Below, in pieces: positions 47,306 through 56,190 of a DNA stretch of 64,000 bases (positions are counted from its first letter, which is position 1; every line of letters begins with the position of its first letter). The translations under genes were made by a program, and so were the position numbers. The notes under the pieces were generated by a model that saw only the letters and a program-made list of their open reading frames with translations, was not told where the DNA came from and did no database searches. The DNA comes from Saprospiraceae bacterium (GTDB lineage: Bacteria; Bacteroidota; Bacteroidia; Chitinophagales; Saprospiraceae), in contig JABAQQ010000023.1 of assembly GCA_019187225.1 (NCBI GenBank), positions 124,001-188,000 of the forward strand, read 5' to 3'.

Positions 47306-47751
47306 GTCAATTGGCTCGCAAAATTGAAGGTAAGGATCGGGAGGCAGGTAGGTTGTGATATTATCGAAGAACGGTCAAAAGTATGACAAACGCGCTGTAA
47401 ATAGCCCCGTCGCTCTTTTTCTGCTTGATCTATTAAAAAAAGTGTGCCAAAAGAAAGTTTATTCAAGATGAAACACGAATCGTCTTATTTCATTGTTTAT
47501 CAATTAAATAAAAGAATTTTTCCATAAAATAATTTCCGACAAATGTTTTAAAATGTCCTTTTCAGAAACAATCCTCACACTTACTTTTGTATTGTGAAAA
47601 GTAGGCCATCCCAAAGATTCTTCGAGGAATGCCTTTCGTCAGGAAATCTCCCCTTCAAACCGGCGCTGGTAAAAATTGTCTTTTTTGCCCCAGGAACTCT
47701 GACACAAACAAATATCTAACTACCGCTTTCAAACAAAAACTACGCCGTGTT
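47306..47751. other. Divergent gap between adhesin and crp-like genes
   Basis: 446 bases, AT-rich, with no gene that I can support; an in-frame ORF extension upstream of the Crp start has no family similarity. Promoter-like -7 elements are TACTTTTG at 47582-47589 (plus) and, for the minus strand, 47383-47376. Neither has a clear TTTG at the right spacing. Confidence 0.4.
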
Positions 47752-48432
47752 ATGGACATGAACACCAAACTGCAACTTCTCGGAAAACTCCCCGTGCTGT
47801 CGGCTCTCAGCACCGGCGAGCTGGAACAACTCGCTGCGATCGCAACATTCCGGCGGGCTCCCAAATTCCAGTTCATCTTCATGCCCGACGAAACAGCCGA
47901 TCATCTTTACATCCTGGGCAAAGGCCGAGTCAAAACCGGCACATTCTCTTCAGACGGACGTGAGGTCATCAAAGAGATTTTACAACCAGAAATGATGTTT
48001 GGCGATCTGGCGTTGGCAGGTGAGACCAAACGCAGTGAGTTCGCCCAGGCTCTGCACGACGAGGTGGAATATCTTGCCATCAAGGTGGATGATTTTCAGC
48101 ACTTGATGCAACAAAACCAACGCCTCGTGTTTGCCTGCCTGCAGCACCTTACGCAACGCCTGCAACGGGTGGAAGAGCGCCTTGCCAAACTCGTACTCAA
48201 AGACGCCCGCGAACGGATCATCGAATTTTTGGTGGAAACAGCAGGCAAAGAAGGCCGGCGCGTAGGCTATGAAACCCTGCTCAAACACCACCTCACCCAA
48301 CAAGACATCGCTAATCTGACAGGTACCAGCCGCCAAACGGTCACTTCGGTGCTGAACGACCTGCGCAAGTCGAATCTGATCTATTTCAACCGCAACAGCA
48401 TCCTGATCCGCGATATAGAGAAGTTGGCTTAA
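47752..48432 (+). CDS. Crp/Fnr-family transcriptional regulator
   Basis: 226 residues from the ATG at 47752. An N-terminal cyclic-nucleotide-binding fold spans ~10-125 (FIFMPDETADHLYILGKGRVKTGTFSSDGREVIKEIL, then MFGDLALAG, matching the FGE-type phosphate-binding cassette but without a clear Arg-Ser pair). The dimerisation helix (LVFACLQHLTQRLQRVEERLAKL) is followed by a C-terminal HTH_Crp (HLTQQDIANLTGTSRQTVTSVLNDLRK). It lacks Fnr-type N-terminal cysteines, so it may bind another ligand. The stop codon abuts the heptamer repeat 48434-48577. Confidence 0.92.
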   Translation: MDMNTKLQLLGKLPVLSALSTGELEQLAAIATFRRAPKFQFIFMPDETADHLYILGKGRVKTGTFSSDGREVIKEILQPEMMFGDLALAGETKRSEFAQALHDEVEYLAIKVDDFQHLMQQNQRLVFACLQHLTQRLQRVEERLAKLVLKDARERIIEFLVETAGKEGRRVGYETLLKHHLTQQDIANLTGTSRQTVTSVLNDLRKSNLIYFNRNSILIRDIEKLA

Positions 48433-48433
48433 G

Positions 48434-48577
48434 GACGGTAGACGGTGGACGGTGGACGGTAGACGGTGGACGGTAGACGGTGGACGGTGGAGGGTTGACA
48501 GTGGAGGATTAAAAAATATGTACCCTCCACCCTCAACCCTCCACCGTCTACCCTCAACCCTCAACCTTCAACCCTAT
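48434..48577. repeat. Heptamer GACGGTG hairpin repeat between crp-like gene and rnz
   Basis: The left arm 48434-48508 is tandem GACGGTG/GACGGTA, grading into GAGGGTT. The right arm 48524-48575 is tandem ACCCTCA/ACCCTCC/ACCGTCT, the reverse complement. The loop is about 15 bases. It starts two bases after the Crp stop, and its right arm runs into rnz, supplying the final codons Lys-Val-Glu-Gly and the TGA. Confidence 0.85.
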
Positions 48578-49477
48578 CTCCCAACTACGTCCCTCTACGG
48601 CCGCTTCCGAATTGGGGAAGACCTTTCGCGCTTCCGCCACGTGCTGCTCCGCATCGGAGTAACGCCCGGAAAAATGCCCCAGGATCAGTCGACCCACCCC
48701 ACCCTGCCGGGCGATTTCAGCCGCTTGGGCGGCTGTCGAATGATAGGCAAATGCCGCTTCTTCCGCGTGCTCATTGGTAAATGTCGCCTCGTGGTACAGT
48801 ACGTCTACTCCCCGAACAGTCTCCGCAACGGTCTGCGACGGCGCCGTATCGCTGCAAAAAGCGTAAGAGAGCGGTTTAGGCGGCTCCAGCGTCAGTTCGG
48901 CATTGGGAACAACACGGCCGCCGGGTAACACGAGATCGTGACCAGCCTTAATGCCGGGGATCAGCGCATAAGGAATGTTGTACGCTTCGATCTTTTCCGG
49001 CAGAATATTGCGGAGTCTTTGTTTTTCGCGGAATAGCCAGCCCGCTGTTTCGATGCGATGGTTCAAAGGGATCGTCCAGACCTCTACTTTTTGATTTTCA
49101 AAAACTTTTTTTGAAACGAAGGCATCCACTTCGTGAAACTCCAGCGGATAGGAGAATACGACGCGGCACAAGCGGGCAGTGGTTTCTATCAACTCCTGCA
49201 AACCAGGCGGAGAAAACAGGTGCAGCCGGACTGTCCGTTTTTTCAGACACCAGCCGGTCAGCAAACCAATGAGACCGTAAACATGATCGCCGTGCAGGTG
49301 ACTGATAAAAATATGGTTGCAGCGGTCGTATTTGATGCGGTACTGATGGTATTGCATCTGAGCACCTTCACCGCAATCAATCAAAAACAGTTGATTATCA
49401 ACCTGTAAGGCTTGGGCCGTATAGTGCCGTCCGTGAAAAGGGCCACCTGAAGAAGTTCCGAGAATGGTGAGTTGCAT
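48554..49477 (-). CDS. rnz: Ribonuclease Z
   Basis: 307 residues; it cleaves tRNA 3' trailers, which matters here because the tRNA genes in this window lack encoded CCA. The metal motif is SHLHGDHVYGL (HxHxDH). Further ligands lie in LNHRIETAGW, FCSDTAPSQ, LYHEATF and GHFSGRY. The ATG at 49477 (MQLTILGTSSGGP) is chosen. The last four codons are drawn from the adjacent short-word repeat. Confidence 0.96.
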   Translation of the reverse strand: MQLTILGTSSGGPFHGRHYTAQALQVDNQLFLIDCGEGAQMQYHQYRIKYDRCNHIFISHLHGDHVYGLIGLLTGWCLKKRTVRLHLFSPPGLQELIETTARLCRVVFSYPLEFHEVDAFVSKKVFENQKVEVWTIPLNHRIETAGWLFREKQRLRNILPEKIEAYNIPYALIPGIKAGHDLVLPGGRVVPNAELTLEPPKPLSYAFCSDTAPSQTVAETVRGVDVLYHEATFTNEHAEEAAFAYHSTAAQAAEIARQGGVGRLILGHFSGRYSDAEQHVAEARKVFPNSEAAVEGRSWEIGLKVEG

Positions 49478-49529
49478 GGGTTTGTCCGTTATGTTGCAAA
49501 TGATCGGAAGCCGAGGATGTATCATAAGC

Positions 49530-49654
49530 CATTGGATATTGAAAATTGGGCATTGGACATTGAAAATTTTATATTTTAAAAATTTAAATTCAATATTTAA
49601 AAAATATAAAATTTATTAATGTTCAATTTTCAATGCCCAATGTCCAATTTTCAA
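49530..49654. repeat. CATTGGACATTGAAAA-word hairpin between rnz and transporter
   Basis: The left arm 49530-49570 and right arm 49620-49654 are reverse complements with only a few mismatches. Words such as CATTGGGCATTGG/CATTGGACATTG alternate with AAAATT. The words CCAATGTCC and CCAATGCCC also build the array at 61884-62037. The centre (49571-49619) is extremely AT-rich and self-complementary (TATATTTTAAA/TTTAAAAAATATA). Confidence 0.75.
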
Positions 49655-49849
49655 GTACTTATAAGCCTCTGCTGCCACGCAAGGATACCGCATTGGCGGG
49701 CAACAAACAATCAAAGCCCCGACTTTTTATGGTTTCCAACATACGTGGGAACAAGCAAACGAAAATCGGGCAACGACAATTTCCTTTCTTACTGCCCTTG
49801 TCTCTCGCACCTTGTTGTATTTTGGCCGCCCTAAAACCTTTCCTCTTGT

Positions 49850-51307
49850 ATGAAATCGAGCAAAACCATCTGGTTTGTACTTTTTAGCGTGGCTGCGGTG
49901 GCAGCGCTGCATTTGTTGCCGAATGTTGGGATCCCGTTGGAACCGGAAGTGTTGATGTGGGCGCGATGGTGGGCGGTGGGCGCTTTGTGCATTTACGGCT
50001 ATAAAAGCAAGTCGCTGACCACGTGGATTTTGATCAGCATGGTCATAGGCTTTGAAATCGGCCTCGACATGGGAAAAGCGGCCAAGGACTTCGATGTTCT
50101 GAGCACTATTTTTATCAAATTGATCAAGACCGTCGTCGGCCCGCTGCTGTTTTCTACGCTCGTCGTCGGCATCGCGGGGCAAGGCAGTGCCAAACAGATG
50201 GGGCGCATCGCCATCAAAGCCTTCACCTATTTTTTATTAGCGACTTCCGTTGCGCTTGTGGTCGGTTTGGTCGCCATCAACATCACGCAGGCCGGTGCAG
50301 GCATTCAGCATGGAGATACCGGAGACAAGATCACAGTGCCAGCCACCGAGTTGCAGGCGAAAGTGGATACGAAGAAAAACGAAGTGCAACTGATCTACGG
50401 CGACAAACAGCAAACAGTGAAATCGCCCGATTTTAAACTCGACTGGAAATACACAGTATTGCACACATTTCCGGAGAACGTGGCGAAAATGGTGTACGAA
50501 GGCGCTGTCTTGCAAATCGTTGTATTCAGTTTGATCTTCGCCCTGGGGCTGCGGCAGGTATCGGAGCATCACCGGATCATCATGCTCGACTGGTGCGAAT
50601 CGCTGTCGGAAATAATGTTCAAGTTCGTGAACCTCATCATGTACTTTGCGCCTTTCGCCGTGGGCGGCGCGCTGGCAGCCACCATTGGCGACAAAGGACT
50701 CGGTGTCATGGTCAACCTCGCCAAACTGCTCGGCACGCTCTACCTGGCCCTGTTCGCGTTCATTCTGCTGGTTTTTATTCCTGTGTTGATGATTTTTAAA
50801 ATACCCATCAAGAAGTTTTTCAAAGCAATTTACGAACCCGCGTCGCTGGCTTTTGCCACCGCGAGCTCCGAAGCCGCGTTGCCGCAGGCCATGACGGCGA
50901 TGGAAAAATTCGGCGTACCGCGCAAGATCGTCTCTTTCGTGCTGCCGACGGGCTACAGTTTCAACCTCGACGGCTCCACCCTCTACCTCGCGCTGGCTTC
51001 TATGTTCTGCATCCAGGCAGCGGGCATCACCGACCAGTTCACCTGGGACAAACAACTGATCCTCATGGCGACGCTGCTCCTGACTTCCAAGGGAGTAGCT
51101 GCCGTGCCGCGCGCATCGCTCGTCATTCTGACTGCAACCGTGTTGCAATTCGGCATCCCCGAATGGCCCATCGCCATCATCCTCGGCGTGGACGCGCTGA
51201 TGGACATGGGACGCACCTGCACCAACCTGATCGGCAACTGCCTCGCCTCGGCGGTGGTGGCAAGGTCGGAAGGGGAATTTGATGATGAGAAGGCGCAGCA
51301 GTTTTAG
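49850..51307 (+). CDS. Dicarboxylate/amino acid:cation symporter (DAACS)
   Basis: 485-residue inner-membrane GltP/DctA-type carrier with about eight helices and two re-entrant loops. HP1 carries ATASSEAALPQAM, a variant of the serine-rich SSSxTLP loop. The seventh helix has PTGYSFNLDGSTLYLALASMF (the NxDG cation site). HP2 is in TLLLTSKGVAAVPRASLVIL, and the eighth helix has DALMDMGRTCTNLIGNCLAS. Substrates of the family are glutamate/aspartate or C4-dicarboxylates with Na+ or H+. The ~60-residue hydrophilic stretch between helices 3 and 4 (~150-205) is longer than in E. coli GltP. Confidence 0.93.
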   Translation: MKSSKTIWFVLFSVAAVAALHLLPNVGIPLEPEVLMWARWWAVGALCIYGYKSKSLTTWILISMVIGFEIGLDMGKAAKDFDVLSTIFIKLIKTVVGPLLFSTLVVGIAGQGSAKQMGRIAIKAFTYFLLATSVALVVGLVAINITQAGAGIQHGDTGDKITVPATELQAKVDTKKNEVQLIYGDKQQTVKSPDFKLDWKYTVLHTFPENVAKMVYEGAVLQIVVFSLIFALGLRQVSEHHRIIMLDWCESLSEIMFKFVNLIMYFAPFAVGGALAATIGDKGLGVMVNLAKLLGTLYLALFAFILLVFIPVLMIFKIPIKKFFKAIYEPASLAFATASSEAALPQAMTAMEKFGVPRKIVSFVLPTGYSFNLDGSTLYLALASMFCIQAAGITDQFTWDKQLILMATLLLTSKGVAAVPRASLVILTATVLQFGIPEWPIAIILGVDALMDMGRTCTNLIGNCLASAVVARSEGEFDDEKAQQF

Positions 51308-51396
51308 AGGTTTTTGTCATTCTGAGAGAACGACAAATGAAGATAGATCTGCTTTTTTGAAGCAATTATTGAAAATCAATTTTTTAGGGTCAATTA

Positions 51397-52644
51397 ATGA
51401 ACGAAAAAATCAGCCCTTCTCAACCAATAAAAATCCTCAACGCCGCCGTCATCGTCGCCGCACTCGGCTACTTCGTGGACATTTACGACCTTCTGCTCTT
51501 CGGTTTCGTTCGCGTAAAAAGCCTCACCGACCTCGGCTTTTCCGGTCAGGAACTGACTGATAAAGGACTCTCCCTCCAAAACTGGCAAATGGGCGGCATG
51601 CTCATCGGCGGTATTTTGTGGGGTGTCCTGGGCGACAAATTAGGCCGGGTGCGGGTGCTGTATTTTTCCATCGCCTTGTATTCCATCGCCAACATTCTCA
51701 ACGGTTTCGCTACGGGTTATGGCGACTACGCTTTTTACCGGCTCATCGCGGGCATCGGGCTGGCGGGTGAACTGGGCGCGGGCATCACACTCGTGTCGGA
51801 GGTGTTGCCCAAAAACAAACGCGGCATCGGTACCATGCTCGTGGCAAGCATCGGCCTGTCGGGGGCGCTGCTGGCCTGGATCATCGAGTATTTTTTCGAG
51901 TGGCGCACCTGTTATTTTATCGGCGGGGGTTTGGGCGTTTTGCTGCTCATTGTCCGCATCAGCGTTTCAGAATCGGGTATTTTCCGCAACGTGCAGGCGC
52001 AGACGCACATCAGCCGGGGCAATTTTTTCGCTTTGTTCAACAACTGGGAAAGGTTCACGCGCTTCCTGCGCTGTATTTTTATCGGCACGACGACGTGGTT
52101 TGTGGTCGGCATCCTGGTCATGCTGGCGCCGGAATTCGGCAAAGTCAAGGGTCTGGAAGGCATCACAGCGCCGAATGCCATCGCAATCTGTTATTCCGGG
52201 CTCATTTTGGGCGACCTGGTCTCGGGCCTCTTGAGTCAGCTGATGCGCAGCCGGGTGAAGGTGATGGCCCTGTTCCTGGCGCTCGATCTGGTAGCGATAC
52301 TGGCTTATCTGGCGTTGCCGTTTTCCAGCCCGGCGATGTTTTACGCCAGCCATTTTCTGCTCGGTTTTTCCGTAGGCTTTTGGGTGATTTTTGTTACGAT
52401 CGGCGCCGAACAGTTCGGAACGAATCTGCGTTCCACCGTCGCTACCTCGGTGCCGAACTTCGCCCGCGGGATGCAGGTGCCCATCAACGAGTCTTTTAAA
52501 TACCTGAAAGGCGCGGCGGTGACGGGGAGCGTCATCACGGCGGGTTACATCGTGGGGGCGGTTTGTCTCGGTATCGCTTTCCTCGCGTTGTGGGGCATGA
52601 AAGATACTTTTAACCGGGATATGGATTATGTGGAAGAAATTTGA
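51397..52644 (+). CDS. Major facilitator superfamily transporter
   Basis: 415 residues, twelve predicted helices. MFS motif A is seen as GVLGDKLGRVRVLYFS after TM2, and the second half repeats the layout with a loop after TM8. The N-terminus (FVDIYDLLLFGFVRVKSL) resembles the metabolite:H+/sugar-acid symporter groups. It follows the symporter by 90 bases on the same strand and may be co-transcribed. The substrate is not readable. Confidence 0.88.
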   Translation: MNEKISPSQPIKILNAAVIVAALGYFVDIYDLLLFGFVRVKSLTDLGFSGQELTDKGLSLQNWQMGGMLIGGILWGVLGDKLGRVRVLYFSIALYSIANILNGFATGYGDYAFYRLIAGIGLAGELGAGITLVSEVLPKNKRGIGTMLVASIGLSGALLAWIIEYFFEWRTCYFIGGGLGVLLLIVRISVSESGIFRNVQAQTHISRGNFFALFNNWERFTRFLRCIFIGTTTWFVVGILVMLAPEFGKVKGLEGITAPNAIAICYSGLILGDLVSGLLSQLMRSRVKVMALFLALDLVAILAYLALPFSSPAMFYASHFLLGFSVGFWVIFVTIGAEQFGTNLRSTVATSVPNFARGMQVPINESFKYLKGAAVTGSVITAGYIVGAVCLGIAFLALWGMKDTFNRDMDYVEEI

Positions 52645-52697
52645 CGTACTTTTGAGTGAGTCCGGGCTGAATATACAGCCATAACGCTGCGGAGGAC

Positions 52698-53234
52698 TTA
52701 TTCCTTGATTTTCGCCAATAAAATCGCATCGATATATTGCCCATCCTTCAACGCAAATTTCCTGCAAACACCCTCGCGCTGGAAACCCGCTTTTTCCAAT
52801 AGCCTCGCCGAAGCAGGATTGTATTCGTACACATGCGCCTCGATGCGCACCAATGGGCTGCTCGAAAACAAGTAGGCGCTCAATTTGCTGACCACCTCTG
52901 TCATAATACCTTGTCCGCGAAACGGCGCTGCGAGCCAGTAACCGATCTCGTCGCGATGTCCCTCTATGCCGCTCAGTACCATTCGGCCTATGCCGCCAAT
53001 CAATCCTGCCTCCCGGTGCCGGATCGCCCAATTGGTCAGGCGACCGTACTTTTCGCGGTTGGCGCGTGTTATCTCCAGCCATTTGTCGGCATCGGATTCC
53101 GAGTATGGACTTGGTATGGTGAGTGTGTTGCGGTAGACCACCGGATCGTTCAGATAAAGCACCAAATTTGATTTGTCTTCCCGTCGAAATTCGGTTAGTG
53201 TGACCAAGTCGTTGATGACGATTTTTCCTTCCAT
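52698..53234 (-). CDS. GNAT-family N-acetyltransferase (RimJ/RimL type)
   Basis: 178 residues from the ATG at 53234. The acetyl-CoA site is GYWLAAPFRGQGIMTEVVSKL, and the Rim-type end is EYNPASARLLEKAGFQREGVCRKFALKDG. It would acetylate an N-terminal residue of a protein or a small amine; the substrate is unknown. Confidence 0.9.
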   Translation of the reverse strand: MEGKIVINDLVTLTEFRREDKSNLVLYLNDPVVYRNTLTIPSPYSESDADKWLEITRANREKYGRLTNWAIRHREAGLIGGIGRMVLSGIEGHRDEIGYWLAAPFRGQGIMTEVVSKLSAYLFSSSPLVRIEAHVYEYNPASARLLEKAGFQREGVCRKFALKDGQYIDAILLAKIKE

Positions 53235-53299
53235 TTCCGAATATATTTTTGTTTTCAAAAAAGCCAACTCCCATTTTCAAAACAAAGTTCCAACCAACA

Positions 53300-53332
53300 A
53301 ACCTCAAATCAGAAACCCTGTAACCATGTAAT
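53300..53332. repeat. GAAACCCTGTAACC word upstream of GNAT gene
   Basis: GAAACCCTGTAACC (53312-53325) is the reverse complement of GGTTACAGGGTTTC, close to the words at 21759-21816 and 29285-29364. No convincing second arm. Confidence 0.4.
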
Positions 53333-53333
53333 G

Positions 53334-54401
53334 CTACTCCTTATAAATCATCACCTTCCGCTCACCCGGTTTGGCATAACCCCGGTACATACCGGCAGAA
53401 TTGAAAGGCAACGCGATATTGCCGTCTTTGTCCACCGCGATGAGTCCGCCTTCACCGCCTTTTTCCACTAATTTTTTGTTGACCACCAAGTCGGCAGCCC
53501 CGTCGAGTGAAAGCTCCTTGTATGCCATCAGGGCCCACACGTCGTGCGCAACGGCGTAGCGAATAAAGTATTCGCCATGCCCGGTACAGGAGACCGCGCA
53601 GGCATCGTTGGAAGCGTAAGTGCCGGCCCCAATGACCGGCGAGTCACCGATACGGTTCCAGCGTTTGTTTGTCATGCCGCCCGTGCTGGTACCGGCAGCC
53701 AGATTGCCGTTTTTGTCAAGTGCCACACAACCCACTGTGCCGAACTTGCCCTCCGGGTTGTGCCGCATGTATCCCTTTTCAGGAGATTTCAGCGAACCCT
53801 GTTTTCCCGGTTTTTCCTTTTCTTCTTTTAAAACCTGTTGCAAGGCATCCCAGCGTTCCTGCGTAAAAAACCATTTGGGTTCGACGGGGTCCAGGCCGTT
53901 TTCGGCGGCGAACTGTTCCGCGCCGCGACCTGCGAGAAACACATGCGGCGATTTTTCCATCACGGTCCGGGCGAGCCGGATGGGATTTTTTACCGTCGTG
54001 ACTCCTCCGACGGCGCCTGCATGTTGAGTGGCGCCGTCCATAATACTGGCGTCGAGTTCGTTTTTGCCTTCGTGGGTAAAAACGGCGCCGCGCCCGGCGT
54101 TGAAGAACGGGCAATCTTCCAGCCAGATGATGGTTTGTTCGACGGCATCGAGGGCAGTACCGCCATTTTTGAGCACGGTTTCGCCGATGGTCAACGCCGA
54201 ATCAAGGGCCGTTTTGTAGGCGGCTTCTTTTTCAGGCGTCATGTCTTCGCGGCGAATGGCACCGGCGCCACCGTGAATAACCAAAACGTAAGCAGGGCGC
54301 TCTTTTTTTTCAACTTTCTGATTTTCAGCAGTCTGCATATTATTTTCGCAGGAAAATAAGAGGATGGCAAAGAATAAGGCGAGTAGTGATATTTTTTTCA
54401 T
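53334..54401 (-). CDS. Isoaspartyl peptidase / L-asparaginase (Ntn hydrolase)
   Basis: 355 residues from the ATG at 54401. A lipoprotein signal (LLALFFAILLFSCEN) predicts a lipid-anchored periplasmic enzyme. N-terminal subunit: VLVIHGGAGAIRREDMT and ELDASIMDGATQHAGAVGGVTTVKNPI. The autocleavage nucleophile Thr is in FGTVGCVALDKNGNLAAGTSTGG, and GHGEYFIRYAVAHD follows. The intact Thr implies cleavage into alpha and beta chains. It removes isoaspartyl residues or hydrolyses asparagine. It is divergent from proC. Confidence 0.94.
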   Translation of the reverse strand: MKKISLLALFFAILLFSCENNMQTAENQKVEKKERPAYVLVIHGGAGAIRREDMTPEKEAAYKTALDSALTIGETVLKNGGTALDAVEQTIIWLEDCPFFNAGRGAVFTHEGKNELDASIMDGATQHAGAVGGVTTVKNPIRLARTVMEKSPHVFLAGRGAEQFAAENGLDPVEPKWFFTQERWDALQQVLKEEKEKPGKQGSLKSPEKGYMRHNPEGKFGTVGCVALDKNGNLAAGTSTGGMTNKRWNRIGDSPVIGAGTYASNDACAVSCTGHGEYFIRYAVAHDVWALMAYKELSLDGAADLVVNKKLVEKGGEGGLIAVDKDGNIALPFNSAGMYRGYAKPGERKVMIYKE

Positions 54402-54472
54402 ACAAAAGAAAGAGTGAATTTTGTCCGAACCAGAACGTCTTGCAAAAATCATTAAATCTTTGATGAACCCAT

Positions 54473-54586
54473 GATTGGTTTATTCGGTGATTTGTTTATT
54501 TGGTGATTTGAGTATTCACTACGCCAACCAATCACCGGATAAGCAGATCAACGAATCAACCAATAAACAGATCAACGAATCAACGA
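54473..54586. repeat. CAGATCAACGAATCAA hairpin repeat between asparaginase and proC
   Basis: The left arm 54473-54510 (GATTGGTTTATTCGG-type words) faces the right arm 54525-54586 (two exact CAGATCAACGAATCAA copies at 54544-54559 and 54569-54584). The right arm ends four bases before the proC ATG. The same 16-mer occurs, inverted, at 24481-24496. Confidence 0.8.
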
Positions 54587-54590
54587 AAGA

Positions 54591-55391
54591 ATGAAAATAC
54601 TGATCCTGGGAGGTGGCAACATGGGTATGACCTACGCGCAAAGTTTTCTCCGCAGCCGCATCGTTACCCCCGACAACCTGATGATCCTTTGCCGTACGTA
54701 CGAAAAAGCCAACCAGCTAAGTCAAACGCACGAAGGCCGTTTTTTCAGCGACCCGCGTCATTGCGTACCCGAAGCCGATCTGCATATCCTTGCCGTCAAA
54801 CCGCAGGACTCAGGCAAATTGTTCGGGGAAATCAGCGAATTGGTGCAGCCCGGCCAGGTTTTTCTGAGCATCATGGCAGGAGTGCGGATGGCAACGATCG
54901 CGCAAGCGCTTGGCGCCGAAAAGATCATCCGCGCCATGCCCAACCTGCCCGCACAGATCGGAGCGGGCGTCACGGCTTTTACCTCCACCGACCAGGTGAC
55001 GCGCATCGAACTGGTGATGGTGCAAAACCTGCTGAGTACGACCGGAAAGACGATCTATGTGGAACGCGAAGAGATGATTGATGCTTCCACCGCCATTTCA
55101 GGTTCCGGACCGGCCTACGTTTATTTTTTCATGAATGCGATGATGGAGGCCGCCAAACAAATGGGCTTTTCAGCTTCGGAGGCCGAACTGCTTGCCAGTC
55201 AGACATTTACCGGCGCTGTGGATCTGTACAACAAAGCTGACCTGAGTTGCGAGAACTGGATTGCCAAGGTGGCTTCCAAAGGCGGCACAACGGAGGCCGC
55301 CCTGGGAGTCTGGCGCGAAAAATCTTTGCATGAAGACATTATTGCAGGAGCGAATGCAGCCCTGGAACGCGCCCGGGCATTGGGGCGCTGA
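54591..55391 (+). CDS. proC: Pyrroline-5-carboxylate reductase
   Basis: 266 residues, the usual size. It reduces pyrroline-5-carboxylate to proline with NAD(P)H. The Rossmann start is KILILGGGNMGMTYAQSFL; the substrate and fold markers are AVKPQDSGKL, RAMPNLPAQIGAGVTA and the ProC signature SGSGPAYVYFFMNAMMEAAKQMGFS with GGTTEAALGVWR. Start ATG 54591 lies flush with a short-word repeat. Confidence 0.96.
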   Translation: MKILILGGGNMGMTYAQSFLRSRIVTPDNLMILCRTYEKANQLSQTHEGRFFSDPRHCVPEADLHILAVKPQDSGKLFGEISELVQPGQVFLSIMAGVRMATIAQALGAEKIIRAMPNLPAQIGAGVTAFTSTDQVTRIELVMVQNLLSTTGKTIYVEREEMIDASTAISGSGPAYVYFFMNAMMEAAKQMGFSASEAELLASQTFTGAVDLYNKADLSCENWIAKVASKGGTTEAALGVWREKSLHEDIIAGANAALERARALGR

Positions 55392-55505
55392 ATCGCAAAT
55401 GGCACGTCAGGCGAACAATAAAATTTTTTCTTTTTGAAAAAATGCGCCGACTCCTTACTTTCGGGTCGAACTAAAACCGTTTCACACATAAATTTTTTAT
55501 CGCCT

Positions 55506-55934
55506 ATGATGAACGAACCCATACACGCGCACATGACGACTCAGATCGTCACACTCAAACCCGACAGCACCCTTGGTGAAGCTCGGGAGATCATGTTAAG
55601 CAAACGCATTCACCACCTGCCGGTGCTCGAAGGAAAGCGATTGGTCGGCATGATCACTTCCTGGGATATTTTCAAACTCGGAAAATCGGCAGAGGATTAC
55701 CAGGATATAAAGGCACGGGAAGTAATGACCACAAAAGTCGCTACCCTCGATCCTGACCAACACTTGGGCGCCGTCGCCGATGTGCTGACCCGTCACCTGT
55801 TCCATGCTGTTCCGATCGTCAATGACAAGAAAGAACTGCTTGGCATCGTGACCTCTACCGACATCATCCGCTACGGCCATACCAAGGAGTATCCGGAAAA
55901 TCTGGAAAAATTCATTCCGGAAAACATGGTTTGA
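55506..55934 (+). CDS. CBS-domain pair protein
   Basis: 142 residues from the ATG at 55506. Two CBS modules: MTTQIVTLKPDSTLGEAREIMLSKRIHHLPVLEGKRLVGMIT and VMTTKVATLDPDQHLGAVADVLTRHLFHAVPIVNDKKELLGIVTS. CBS pairs bind adenosyl nucleotides and regulate partner proteins. There is no attached effector domain, so it is a stand-alone nucleotide-sensing module. Confidence 0.92.
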   Translation: MMNEPIHAHMTTQIVTLKPDSTLGEAREIMLSKRIHHLPVLEGKRLVGMITSWDIFKLGKSAEDYQDIKAREVMTTKVATLDPDQHLGAVADVLTRHLFHAVPIVNDKKELLGIVTSTDIIRYGHTKEYPENLEKFIPENMV

Positions 55935-55938
55935 GGAA

Positions 55939-56130
55939 GGATATTGGGATATTGGGATATTGGGATATTGAGATATTGGGATATTGGGATATTGAGATGT
56001 TGGGAAATTGAGATGTTGGACGGGGATAATATCTCAATATCCCAATATCTCAATATCTCAATATCTCAATTTCCCAATATCCCAATATCTCAATATCTCA
56101 ATATCCCAATATCCCAATTTCTCAATTTCC
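55939..56130. repeat. Octamer GATATTGG hairpin repeat
   Basis: The left arm (55939-56019) holds about ten tandem copies of GATATTGG/GATATTGA/GATGTTGG. The right arm (56029-56130) is about thirteen copies of ATCCCAAT/ATCTCAAT/TTCCCAAT, the reverse complement. An ~11-base loop lies between. It begins four bases after the CBS stop codon. Any ORFs inside (many Ile-Ser-Gln or Ile-Pro repeats) are products of the 8-base period. Confidence 0.9.
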
Positions 56131-56190
56131 TTTTCTGTGAACAGGCCGGCCTTTGTGCTGTTGTTGCGGAAAAACAAACACAACACAGAC

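Noticed and set aside
47629-47751. Upstream ATG extension (41 residues) for the Crp-like gene
   Set aside because: The added residues do not resemble a Crp N-terminus; the ATG at 47752 gives the normal length.
51967-53307. 446-codon minus-strand ORF spanning the MFS 3' end and the GNAT gene
   Set aside because: It overlaps the GNAT gene in another frame and the MFS gene antisense, and its translation lacks recognisable motifs.
55939-56130. Tandem octamer array considered as a CRISPR array
   Set aside because: No constant repeat-spacer layout, no 25-40-base spacers, no cas genes, and the second half is the reverse complement of the first.
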